Assembly (NCBI GenBank): GCA_018971835.1
Contig: JAGWZW010000001.1
Location: 1-64,000, forward strand
Source: Alphaproteobacteria bacterium
Lineage (GTDB): Bacteria > Pseudomonadota > Alphaproteobacteria > Micropepsales > Micropepsaceae
Reading direction: 5' to 3'
DNA: 64,000 nucleotides
Below are positions 1 through 7,768 of the stretch, piece after piece (within the stretch, counting starts at the first letter, position 1; each line of letters starts with the position of its first letter). A program made the position numbers and the translations under genes. Below the pieces are notes generated by a model. The model saw nothing but the letters and a program-made list of their open reading frames with translations. It was not told the DNA's origin and made no database searches.

Positions 1-56
1 TCCACCTCGCTTTCGCCGGTGTAGGAACGCAACGGGCTGGGGATGAGCACCTTCAT
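1..56 (-). CDS. MoaD/ThiS-family small protein, N-terminal fragment (runs off the left edge)
   Basis: Reverse strand reads MKVLIPSPLRSYTGESEVE from ATG at 54-56, overlapping the stop of the upstream BNR-repeat gene (ATGA overlap). Family call rests on 19 residues and typical context. Confidence 0.5.
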   Translation of the reverse strand, partial: MKVLIPSPLRSYTGESEV

Positions 57-1231
57 GCAGTCTCCGCCGCTTCGACGGCATAGATTTCCGGCAGGTGGCG
101 GGCGATCGGCTTCCAGCTTTCGCCTTCGTCGCGGCTGGCCCAGAGTTCGCCCTGCGTGGTGCCGAGATATAGCCCGACCGGGTCGCGGTTATCGCCGGTC
201 ATCGCCTGGCGCTTCACCGTCCACCAGGCCTGGCCTTCCGGCAGGCCGGCGCTTTGCCGCTTCCAGGTCTTGCCGCCGTTCTTCGTGACATAGGCGGCGG
301 GCTGGCCGTCCGGGCTGGTGCGCGGCCAGACCATCGTACCGTCCATCGGAAAGACCCAGCAGGTATTGTCGTCGCGCGGATGCACCACCATCGGAAAGCC
401 GATGTCGCCCACCTTCTTCGGCATGGCGCGGCCGATGCGCGTCCAGCTCTTCGAGGGCCGGTCGAGCCGGTAGATGCCGCAATGGTTCTGTTGATAGAGC
501 CGGTCGGGATTGGAGGGGCACAGCCGCACGCAATGCGGATCGTGGAAGGCGGCGTTGGTGGCGTCGAAGCCTTCGACCACTTCCATCCCGTCCAGCAGCG
601 GCGCGAAGCTCTTGCCGCCGTCGGTGGATTCGTGAAAGCCCCCGCCGGACATGCCGAAATAGAGATGCTTGGGATCGCGCGGATCGACGATGAGCGAATG
701 CAGCTTGGGCCCGTCGGGCGTGCCGTCCTGCTCGGTGCCCATCCAGCCGCGATAGGTGGGATCGTCGTTGACGACGGAGAAGGGTTCCCAGTTCTCGCCG
801 CCGTCCTCGCTGCGGAAAATGCCTTGCGGCGAGGTGCCGGCATACCACACGCCGGGCTCGTTGGCGTGCGCGGGCGTGAGCCAGAAGGTGTGCTTGACGC
901 TGCGGCCGTTGCCGCTGGCATCCTTGGCGAAGGCGGGCGGGCGCTTCACTTCGCTCCAGTGCTTGCCGAAATCGGTGGAGCGGAACATGGTGGGGCCGAG
1001 GTGCCCGGTGGAGGCGGCGGCCAGCAGCGTGCGCCCGTCGCGCGGGTCGAGCATCAGGTGGTTGACGATCTGGCCGAGGAAATGCGGCCCGTCCGTTTCC
1101 CATTTGCGCCGCGCGGCGTCGCCCTTGAACATCCAGGCGCCCTTGCGCGTGGCCACCAGCAGCAGCGGCCCGCCGTTGCTACGGGCCTTTGCGGCCGGTT
1201 TCTTTGCAGTCTTGGCAGTCGTAAGAGCCAT
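53..1231 (-). CDS. BNR/Asp-box repeat (sialidase-fold, WD40/YVTN-like) protein
   Basis: 392 aa with repeated Asp-box-like motifs (RSTDFGKHW, RSEDGGENW, ESTDGGKSF, VTKNGGKTW, ASRDEGESW). Confidence 0.85.
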   Translation of the reverse strand: MALTTAKTAKKPAAKARSNGGPLLLVATRKGAWMFKGDAARRKWETDGPHFLGQIVNHLMLDPRDGRTLLAAASTGHLGPTMFRSTDFGKHWSEVKRPPAFAKDASGNGRSVKHTFWLTPAHANEPGVWYAGTSPQGIFRSEDGGENWEPFSVVNDDPTYRGWMGTEQDGTPDGPKLHSLIVDPRDPKHLYFGMSGGGFHESTDGGKSFAPLLDGMEVVEGFDATNAAFHDPHCVRLCPSNPDRLYQQNHCGIYRLDRPSKSWTRIGRAMPKKVGDIGFPMVVHPRDDNTCWVFPMDGTMVWPRTSPDGQPAAYVTKNGGKTWKRQSAGLPEGQAWWTVKRQAMTGDNRDPVGLYLGTTQGELWASRDEGESWKPIARHLPEIYAVEAAETA

Positions 1232-1266
1232 GAACCCTCTCCTGTTGTTTTTGATTACGGCCGCGC

Positions 1267-1707
1267 TCAGGACAGTAGCATGAGATCGGCGCGCGTCTGG
1301 TCCGGATTGTTCAGCAGTTTTTCGACAGTTGCATGTTCGCGCCGCCAGATCGGCAGCGCGGCGGCGAGCGTCTTGTGCCCCGCGGCGGTGAGGATGAGGC
1401 GGCGCGCGCGCCGGTCCTGCTTGTCGGTGGCGACGCGCAAAAGACCGCGCCGCTCAAGGGGTTTCAGCGCGGCGGTGAGCGTGGTGCGATCCATCGCCAG
1501 CAGGCGCGCCACATCGCCCATCGCCGGCGGTTCGGGCCGGTTGAGCGACATCAGGAGCGAGAACTGCCCGTTGGTGATGCCCACCGGCGCCAGCGCGGAA
1601 TCGAAGTGCCGCGCCAGCGCCCGCGCCGCGCGCTGCGTATGCAGGCACAGGCAATGATCGCGAACGTGCAGCGTGGTGGCGAAGGAAACGGAATCTCTTT
1701 TTGTCAC
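1267..1707 (-). CDS. MarR-family transcriptional regulator
   Basis: 146 aa winged-helix pattern (ITNGQFSLLMSLNRPEPPAMGDVARLLAMDRTTLTAALKPLERRGLLRVATDKQDRRARRLILTAAG); GTG start; divergent from the VOC genes. Confidence 0.88.
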   Translation of the reverse strand: MTKRDSVSFATTLHVRDHCLCLHTQRAARALARHFDSALAPVGITNGQFSLLMSLNRPEPPAMGDVARLLAMDRTTLTAALKPLERRGLLRVATDKQDRRARRLILTAAGHKTLAAALPIWRREHATVEKLLNNPDQTRADLMLLS

Positions 1708-1727
1708 CGGATGTCACGCAATCGTGT

Positions 1728-1757
1728 TTGACCTGGGTGTATTATGTTGATATCAAC
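1728..1757 (+). promoter_or_regulatory. Putative promoter with overlapping palindromic operator upstream of the VOC/GST genes
   Basis: TTGACC at 1728-1733, 17 nt spacer, TATCAA at 1751-1756; perfect 12-bp palindrome GTTGATATCAAC at 1746-1757 overlaps the -10-like hexamer. Confidence 0.5.
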
Positions 1758-1789
1758 CCACTCGTCAACAAGAACAAGAGAGGGTTCTC

Positions 1790-2248
1790 ATGCCGGATAT
1801 CACGCCGTTTCTCTGGTTCGATCATCAGGCGGAAGAAGCCGCCGAATTCTACGTCTCGCTCTTTCCCAATTCGAAGATCACCAAGATCGTGCGCAACAGC
1901 GGCGCGGCGCCGGGCCCCAAGGGCGCGGTGCTGACCGTCGGTTTCGAACTGGACGGCAAGCGGTTCACCGCGCTGAACGGCGGGCCGCATTTCACCTTCA
2001 GCGAAGCAGTGTCCTTCGTCATCCATTGCGAGGACCAGGCGGAGATCGACTACTACTGGAACGCGCTCTGCATTCAGGGCGAGGGCCAATGCGGCTGGGC
2101 CAAGGACCGCTACGGCCTGTCCTGGCAGATCGTGCCCGCCGAACTGCCCGAACTGATCGCCGGCCCGAAGGCGAACGCCGTCATGGCCGAGGTCATGAAG
2201 ATGAAAAAGCTCGATCTGGCGGCGATGCGAAAGGCGGCTCAGTCATGA
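1790..2248 (+). CDS. VOC-family (PhnB/glyoxalase-like) protein
   Basis: MPDITPFLWFDHQAEEAAEFYVSLFPNSKITKI...; typical PhnB-like N-terminus, 152 aa. Confidence 0.88.
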   Translation: MPDITPFLWFDHQAEEAAEFYVSLFPNSKITKIVRNSGAAPGPKGAVLTVGFELDGKRFTALNGGPHFTFSEAVSFVIHCEDQAEIDYYWNALCIQGEGQCGWAKDRYGLSWQIVPAELPELIAGPKANAVMAEVMKMKKLDLAAMRKAAQS

Positions 2249-2850
2249 CGATCACGCTCTATGAGTTGGCGCCGACGCGCTCGGCGCGCGTGCGCTGGAC
2301 GCTGCTCGAACTGGATGTTCCTTTCGACAGCGTCACCGGCGAAGCCCCGGCCTTTTTCGGTTCGCCGGAATTGCGCGCCGTGCATCCGCTGGGCAAGGTT
2401 CCCGCCCTCGTCGACGACGGGCGCAAGCTGTTCGAATCGGCGGCGATCTGCACCTGGCTGGCCGACAGCCATCCCGACAAGGGCCTGATCGCGGCGCCGG
2501 GCAGCTTCGCCCGCGCCCTGCACGACCAATGGGTCGCCTTCACGCTCAGCGAGCTGGAAGCCTATCTGTGGAGCACGGCGCGCAACACATTCATCTATCC
2601 CGAGGCCGAAAGGCTGCCGGTGATCTTCAAACAGAATGCGATGGAGGCGAAACGCGCCCTCGCCGTGTTCGACGCGCACCTTGCCGATGCCGAATGGCTG
2701 GTGGGCGGCCGCTTCTCGGTGACCGACATCTTCGCCGGCTTTGCTCTCAACTGGGCGCGGATGACGGAGCTGACAGCGGACTTCCCCCATGTGACGGCCT
2801 ATCTGGACCGCCTCCTGGCGCGTCCGCTTTGTCCCTACCGTAAAGACTGA
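2245..2850 (+). CDS. Glutathione S-transferase family protein
   Basis: MTITLYELAPTRSARVRWTLLELDVPFD...LGKVPALVDDGRKLFESAAICTWLAD; start overlaps preceding stop. Confidence 0.88.
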   Translation: MTITLYELAPTRSARVRWTLLELDVPFDSVTGEAPAFFGSPELRAVHPLGKVPALVDDGRKLFESAAICTWLADSHPDKGLIAAPGSFARALHDQWVAFTLSELEAYLWSTARNTFIYPEAERLPVIFKQNAMEAKRALAVFDAHLADAEWLVGGRFSVTDIFAGFALNWARMTELTADFPHVTAYLDRLLARPLCPYRKD

Positions 2851-2868
2851 CCAGCACGGGAGATCATC

Positions 2869-3273
2869 ATGGAAGCCAGTACCTATCTGAACTTCAACGG
2901 CCAATGCGAAGAAGCCTTCGCCTTCTATGCCAAAACCTTCAAGGGCGAGGTCACGGCGCAGATGCGCTGGTCCGAGATGCCGGGCGGGCAGGTGCCGCCG
3001 GGCATGGAGAAGAAGATCATGCACGCCCATCTCAAGATCGGCGCAACCAGCATCCTGGCCTCGGATTCGCCGCCCGATCGCTTCACCAAGCCGAGCGGTT
3101 TCGGCGTCGCCCTGGGCGTCGACAGCAACGAAGAGGCCGAGCGCGTCTTCGCCGCGCTGTCCGATGGCGGCAATGTGGGCATGCCGATGGGCGAAACCTT
3201 CTTCGCCCACCGCTTCGGCATGGTCACCGACCGCTACGGCACCCCCTGGCTGATCGTGCACGGCAAGGCCTGA
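2869..3273 (+). CDS. VOC-family (PhnB-like) protein
   Basis: MEASTYLNFNGQCEEAFAFYAKTFKGEV...FFAHRFGMVTDRYGTPWLIVHGKA, 134 aa. Confidence 0.88.
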   Translation: MEASTYLNFNGQCEEAFAFYAKTFKGEVTAQMRWSEMPGGQVPPGMEKKIMHAHLKIGATSILASDSPPDRFTKPSGFGVALGVDSNEEAERVFAALSDGGNVGMPMGETFFAHRFGMVTDRYGTPWLIVHGKA

Positions 3274-3344
3274 AACCGGGGCGAAACGCGCCATTGCCAA
3301 ATGGCGCGCCGCCGCCGAAGCTGGCCTGCAAAAGGAGATTTCCC

Positions 3345-3764
3345 ATGCAGGCCAGCCCCTACCTGTTCTTCGACGGCAATTGCGAGGAAGCCTTCCGCTT
3401 CTACGCCGGTCTTCTGGGCGGCAAGGTAGAGATGATCGGCCGCTTCCGCGATTCGCCGATGAAGGAGCAGATGGCCGAGGACTGGCTCGACAAGGTCATG
3501 CACATCCAGATGCGCGTGGGCGAACTGGTGATCATGGGCTGCGACGCGCCGCCGGGCCATTATGAAGCCGCCAGGGGCTTCTACATCTCGCTCAACACCG
3601 AAACGCCCGAGCAGGCCGATGCGATTTTCCCCGCGCTGTGCAACGGCGGGGAAATCCGCATGCCGATCCAGGATACCTTCTTCGCCCGCCGCTTCGGCAT
3701 GGCGGTGGACCGTTTCGGCGTGCCGTGGATGGTGAACTGCCCGCTGCCGCCGAAGACGAAATAG
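3345..3764 (+). CDS. VOC-family (PhnB-like) protein, tandem paralogue
   Basis: MQASPYLFFDGNCEEAFRFYAGLLGGKVE...FFARRFGMAVDRFGVPWMVN; AGGAG upstream of ATG 3345. Confidence 0.87.
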   Translation: MQASPYLFFDGNCEEAFRFYAGLLGGKVEMIGRFRDSPMKEQMAEDWLDKVMHIQMRVGELVIMGCDAPPGHYEAARGFYISLNTETPEQADAIFPALCNGGEIRMPIQDTFFARRFGMAVDRFGVPWMVNCPLPPKTK

Positions 3765-3834
3765 CGGCGTCGAAGGGTGCGGACCATGATGTTGGAGCGT
3801 TGATAGAGCAACGGATGTCCAAGTTTATCCAATC

Positions 3835-3935
3835 CGTCATGGCCGGCCCATGTGCCGGCCATCCATGAACGCCGACTTTTCCATTGCTTGCCAGACCAGT
3901 GTTCATGGATCGCCGAGACAAGCTCGGCGATGACG
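3835..3935. repeat. Complex palindromic intergenic repeat element (REP/BIME-like)
   Basis: Outer CGTCAT (3835-3840)/ATGACG (3930-3935); ATGGCCGGC (3839-3847)/GCCGGCCAT (3854-3862); ATCCATGAAC (3861-3870)/GTTCATGGAT (3901-3910); TCGCCGAG (3910-3917)/CTCGGCGA (3923-3930). All arms are perfect complements. Confidence 0.8.
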
Positions 3936-3967
3936 TAAGGAAAATGAGTCAACCCAACCGGCCGCCG

Positions 3968-4579
3968 CTAATCCAGCCTTTGCAGCGTCAGCAGCGGCTT
4001 CTGGTCGAACAGCGCCGGCGCGTCGTCGCGCGCGAAGAAGGCGTCGAGCACGTCGGGCGCGGCGGTGAGCACCACGTCGCCGAAATCGCCCGGCTCGACG
4101 CTGCCCTTGATGCGCCCCGCCTTGATGGCGGCCTTGGCGGCGGCTTCGTCGACCAGGTAGAGCGAGAGGGTTCTGCCGCCCGCGGAAAGCGTGTAGAGCA
4201 GGGGCGTGTTGCGCGTGGCGCTGGCATCGCTGATGGGCTTGCCGTCCTCCTGCACCGCCAGCGCGTTGAGGTAATGGTGGCCGTTCAGCGTGGCGGCGGT
4301 GACGCGGTATTCATTCCAGCCGGCATCGCCTTTGCCTTGCGCGTGGGAGACAATCAGCACGCTCATGCCGCCTTCGGCGTTCGCGAGGAAGTGCAGGTAG
4401 GTAGGGCCTTTGTTGTCCGCCGTGGGGGCGGCCTTCCAGGCGCCGGCCAGGGCCGGGTCGGGGCCAAGGCCAACGGTGGTGCCGATTGGGGCCTTGCTGG
4501 TCACGGGCAGGCAGGCCGTGGCCAACAGCCCCGCCAAGGTGACGAAAAAGGCTGCGAAAATCAGGCGGAAAGGCGCCAT
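3968..4579 (-). CDS. Hypothetical lipoprotein-like protein
   Basis: 203 aa; N-terminal signal with lipobox-like LLATAC (MAPFRLIFAAFFVTLAGLLATACLPV). Confidence 0.7.
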   Translation of the reverse strand: MAPFRLIFAAFFVTLAGLLATACLPVTSKAPIGTTVGLGPDPALAGAWKAAPTADNKGPTYLHFLANAEGGMSVLIVSHAQGKGDAGWNEYRVTAATLNGHHYLNALAVQEDGKPISDASATRNTPLLYTLSAGGRTLSLYLVDEAAAKAAIKAGRIKGSVEPGDFGDVVLTAAPDVLDAFFARDDAPALFDQKPLLTLQRLD

Positions 4580-4725
4580 GCGGATTCCCCTTATTGCCTC
4601 GCCCGGTCGGACAGACGATGACAGCCAAATCGGGCGGAATAGGGGCGCCGGACCCTCGGCTGCGACCGTCTCGCACGTTGGACATGGGCCAGCGCATCCC
4701 TATATTGCCGCCGCACCGAAAGGGG

Positions 4726-4742
4726 CCTCAAACATGTTGAGG
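4726..4742 (+). promoter_or_regulatory. Hairpin containing the ccmE Shine-Dalgarno
   Basis: CCTCAA-ACATG-TTGAGG; GAGG (4739-4742) lies in the 3' arm, 5 nt before ATG 4748. Confidence 0.35.
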
Positions 4743-4747
4743 ATGCG

Positions 4748-5197
4748 ATGACACCGAAGAAACGCCGCCGGCTGGCCTTTGCCGTCGCCATTGTGGTGGC
4801 CACGGCGGGCGCAGCCACGTTGGTGCTGGGCGCTCTCAAGCAGAATATCCTGTATTTCTACAGCCCCTCGGACGTGCTGGCCCAGCATGTGGCGCCCGGC
4901 GTGGCCTTCCGCATCGGCGGGCTGGTGGAAAAAGGCAGCGTCAGCCACGGCAAGGGCGCCGATGTGCGCTTCACCGTGACCGACGGCAAGCACCAGGTCG
5001 CGGTGGATTACGACGGCGTGCTGCCCGACCTGTTCCGCGAGGGGCAGGGCATTGTCGCCATCGGCAAGCTCGATCCGCGCGGCACCTTCGAGGCCAGCGA
5101 AGTGCTGGCCAAGCACGACGAGAAATACATGCCGCCCGAAGTGGTGGATGCCCTCAAACGTTCAGGCCATTGGAAGGAAGGCGGCGCCAGCTCATGA
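4748..5197 (+). CDS. ccmE: Cytochrome c maturation haem chaperone CcmE
   Basis: CcmE N-terminal region and HxxxY haem-binding motif (KHDEKYMP); followed by ccmF. Confidence 0.95.
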   Translation: MTPKKRRRLAFAVAIVVATAGAATLVLGALKQNILYFYSPSDVLAQHVAPGVAFRIGGLVEKGSVSHGKGADVRFTVTDGKHQVAVDYDGVLPDLFREGQGIVAIGKLDPRGTFEASEVLAKHDEKYMPPEVVDALKRSGHWKEGGASS

Positions 5198-7128
5198 CCG
5201 GAGAACTTGGCCAGCTCGCACTGTGTCTGGCGCTGGTATTGTCGTTGATCCAGGCCGGGGCGGGCCTTGTGGGGGCGCGCCCCGGTGCCGCCCATGCGCG
5301 CAGCATTGCCTCCGGCGCCGCGCTGGGTTTCGTCGTTTTCGTGGTGCTGGCCTTCGGCGCGCTGATGTACGCTTCGGTGGTGTCCGATTTCAGCCTGCTC
5401 AATATCTGGCAGAATTCGAGCACCGACAAACCCCTGCTCTACAAAATCACCGGCGTCTGGGGCGATCATGAAGGCTCGATGTTGCTGTGGGTCACGGTGC
5501 TGGCGGTCTATACGCTGGCCATCGTCTTCGCCCGGCGCGGCGGCGAGCGGCTGACGAGCGCGGCCCTGGGCGTGCAGGGCCTGCTGGCGCTGGCCTTCCT
5601 GCTCTTCATCCTGTTCACCTCCAACCCGTTCCTCAGGATCGATCCGGCGCCGTTCCAGGGCCAGGGCCTCAATCCGCTGCTGCAGGATCCGGGCCTGGCC
5701 CTGCATCCGCCGATGCTCTACATCGGCTATGTCGGGCTGTCGGCGGCCTTCTCCTATGCCGCGGCGGCGCTCATCACCATGCACGGCGATGCCGACTGGG
5801 CGCGCGCGGCGCGGCCCTTCATCCTGGCGGCGTGGATCACGCTGACGCTGGGCATCACGCTGGGCAGCTGGTGGGCCTATTACGAGCTTGGCTGGGGCGG
5901 CTTCTGGTTCTGGGATCCGGTGGAGAATGCCTCGCTGATGCCTTGGCTGCTGGCCACGGCGCTGCTGCATTCCGCGCTGGCGACCGAGCGCACCGGCGCC
6001 TTCAAGACCTGGACGCTGCTGCTGGCCATCGGCGGCTTTTCGCTCAGCCTGATCGGCACCTTCCTGGTGCGCTCCGGCGTGCTGTCCTCGGTGCATTCCT
6101 TCGCCAGCGATCCCAAGCGCGGCATGTTCATCCTGATGATGCTGGTGGCGGCGATCGGCAGCGCGCTGGCGCTGTTCGCCTGGCGCGCGCCGCAGCTGCA
6201 GGAGGGCGCGGCGTTCGAGCCGGCGAGCAAGGAAACCACCTTCCTGCTCAACAACGTCTTCCTGGTGGCGGCCTGCGCCACCGTGTTCATTGGCACGATC
6301 TATCCGCTGGCGCTGGAAGCCTATAACGGCACGAAAATTTCGGTCGGTCCGCCGTTCTTCGCCATCACCTTCGCGCCGCTCTTCGTGGCGCTGATGGCCC
6401 TGGTGCCGTTCGGCCCGCTGCTCGGCTGGCGGCGCGGCAATTTGCGCGAGGCGGTGCGCGCGCTGACGCCGGCGCTGGGTCTGGCGGCGCTGGCAGGCGT
6501 GATCGTGCTCGCCGTGGCGCGGCCCGTCTCGCTGGCGGCGGCCGGCGCGTTCGTCCTGGCCTTCTGGGTGATCGGGGCCAGTGCGCTGGATCTGTGGCGG
6601 CGCGGGCGCGGCAAGTTCCGGGCGCTGCCGCTCTCGGCCTATGCCTCGACGCTGGCCCATGCCGGCCTCGGCATCACGCTGTTGGGCATCGTTGGTACCA
6701 CGGTGTGGAAGGGTGAACTGATTACCGTAATGAACCCGGGCCAGACTGCCACCGTCGGCGGCTACACGCTGCGCCTCGACCGGGTGGAGGATGTACAGGG
6801 CCCCAATTACATCGCCCAGCGCGCCGTGATCGACGTGCTCGATAACGGTCAGGTGATCTCCACCATGAATCCCGAAAAGCGCATGTTCCCGCGCATGGGC
6901 CAGACGGTGTCGGACACCGCCATCCGCACCACCGGCTTCGAAGACCTTTATCTCGCCCTCGGCGACCAGCGCGGCACGGGCTGGACGGTGCGCGCTTATG
7001 CCAATCCGCTGGCGCCCTTTATCTGGTTCGGCGGGCTGTTCATGGCGCTGGGCGGCTTTGCCAGCCTGTGGACGCGCTTGCGCCTGAAGGTGCGCGCGCC
7101 GTCCGCCAACACGGTGCCGGCCGAATGA
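5194..7128 (+). CDS. ccmF: Haem lyase subunit CcmF
   Basis: Multi-TM protein with WWD motif WGGFWFWDPVENASLMPWL; overlaps the ccmE stop. Confidence 0.96.
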   Translation: MTGELGQLALCLALVLSLIQAGAGLVGARPGAAHARSIASGAALGFVVFVVLAFGALMYASVVSDFSLLNIWQNSSTDKPLLYKITGVWGDHEGSMLLWVTVLAVYTLAIVFARRGGERLTSAALGVQGLLALAFLLFILFTSNPFLRIDPAPFQGQGLNPLLQDPGLALHPPMLYIGYVGLSAAFSYAAAALITMHGDADWARAARPFILAAWITLTLGITLGSWWAYYELGWGGFWFWDPVENASLMPWLLATALLHSALATERTGAFKTWTLLLAIGGFSLSLIGTFLVRSGVLSSVHSFASDPKRGMFILMMLVAAIGSALALFAWRAPQLQEGAAFEPASKETTFLLNNVFLVAACATVFIGTIYPLALEAYNGTKISVGPPFFAITFAPLFVALMALVPFGPLLGWRRGNLREAVRALTPALGLAALAGVIVLAVARPVSLAAAGAFVLAFWVIGASALDLWRRGRGKFRALPLSAYASTLAHAGLGITLLGIVGTTVWKGELITVMNPGQTATVGGYTLRLDRVEDVQGPNYIAQRAVIDVLDNGQVISTMNPEKRMFPRMGQTVSDTAIRTTGFEDLYLALGDQRGTGWTVRAYANPLAPFIWFGGLFMALGGFASLWTRLRLKVRAPSANTVPAE

Positions 7129-7580
7129 GGCGCGCGCTTTTCATCGCCCTGTTCGCCCTGGTCTTCGCCCTGCCGGCGGCGCGGCCGGCGCAGGCCGATG
7201 CCAGCCTGCCGGCCGCGGTGGAGGCCCAGAACGGCCCCGAGCACATTGCCGATCCCTCGCTCGAGGCCCGCGCCGTGGCGCTGCAGAAGCAGTTCCGCTG
7301 TCTGGTCTGCCAGGGCGAGTCGCTGGACGAATCCAATGCCGACCTCGCCAAGGATCTGCGCCGGCTGATCCGCGCCCGCATCCTGGCGGGGGACAGCGAC
7401 AAGCAGATCACCGATTTCCTGGTCTCCCGCTATGGCGATTTCATCCTGATGAAGCCGCCGCTGCAGGAGGATACCTACCTCTTGTGGTTCGGCCCGCTCG
7501 CCGTACTGCTGATCGCAGGTGGGGTAGCAAGCTGGGTGGTGGTCAAGGCCCGGACCCGCAATCGCGTGGCAACAGACTGA
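7125..7580 (+). CDS. ccmH: Cytochrome c maturation protein CcmH
   Basis: Signal peptide, RCLVCQ motif and C-terminal TM; overlaps the ccmF stop. Confidence 0.95.
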   Translation: MRRALFIALFALVFALPAARPAQADASLPAAVEAQNGPEHIADPSLEARAVALQKQFRCLVCQGESLDESNADLAKDLRRLIRARILAGDSDKQITDFLVSRYGDFILMKPPLQEDTYLLWFGPLAVLLIAGGVASWVVVKARTRNRVATD

Positions 7581-7634
7581 TTTTATTAAGAAGATTCCAT
7601 GAAGCGGGGATTTCCTGAGAATCTCCGTCAGGTG

Positions 7635-7650
7635 AATATTATTTAATATT
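7635..7650. promoter_or_regulatory. AT-rich palindrome upstream of degP
   Basis: AATATTA-TT-TAATATT in an AT-rich patch between ccmH and degP. Confidence 0.3.
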
Positions 7651-7768
7651 ATATACAGAATTGAGTAATGACTGGCGCGTAGAGCTGGGCGCCAGACGGC
7701 CGCTGCCGAGATGGGGGGCAGGCGCGCAGCCAGTGCGACATCCTGTGCGATACGGAGGAGTACCGATC

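Noticed and set aside
3581-3952. 123-aa minus ORF reading VIAELVSAIHEHW...RRSWMAGTWAGHDG
   Set aside because: Translation of the palindromic repeat element; this kind of peptide is a familiar artefact of alphaproteobacterial intergenic palindromes.
5008-6660. 550-aa minus ORF
   Set aside because: Antisense shadow of ccmE/ccmF; low-complexity R/Q/H/A-rich sequence with no domain.
7606-7626. Possible terminator after ccmH (GGGGATT/AATCTCC)
   Set aside because: One mismatch in a 7-bp stem and no U-run.
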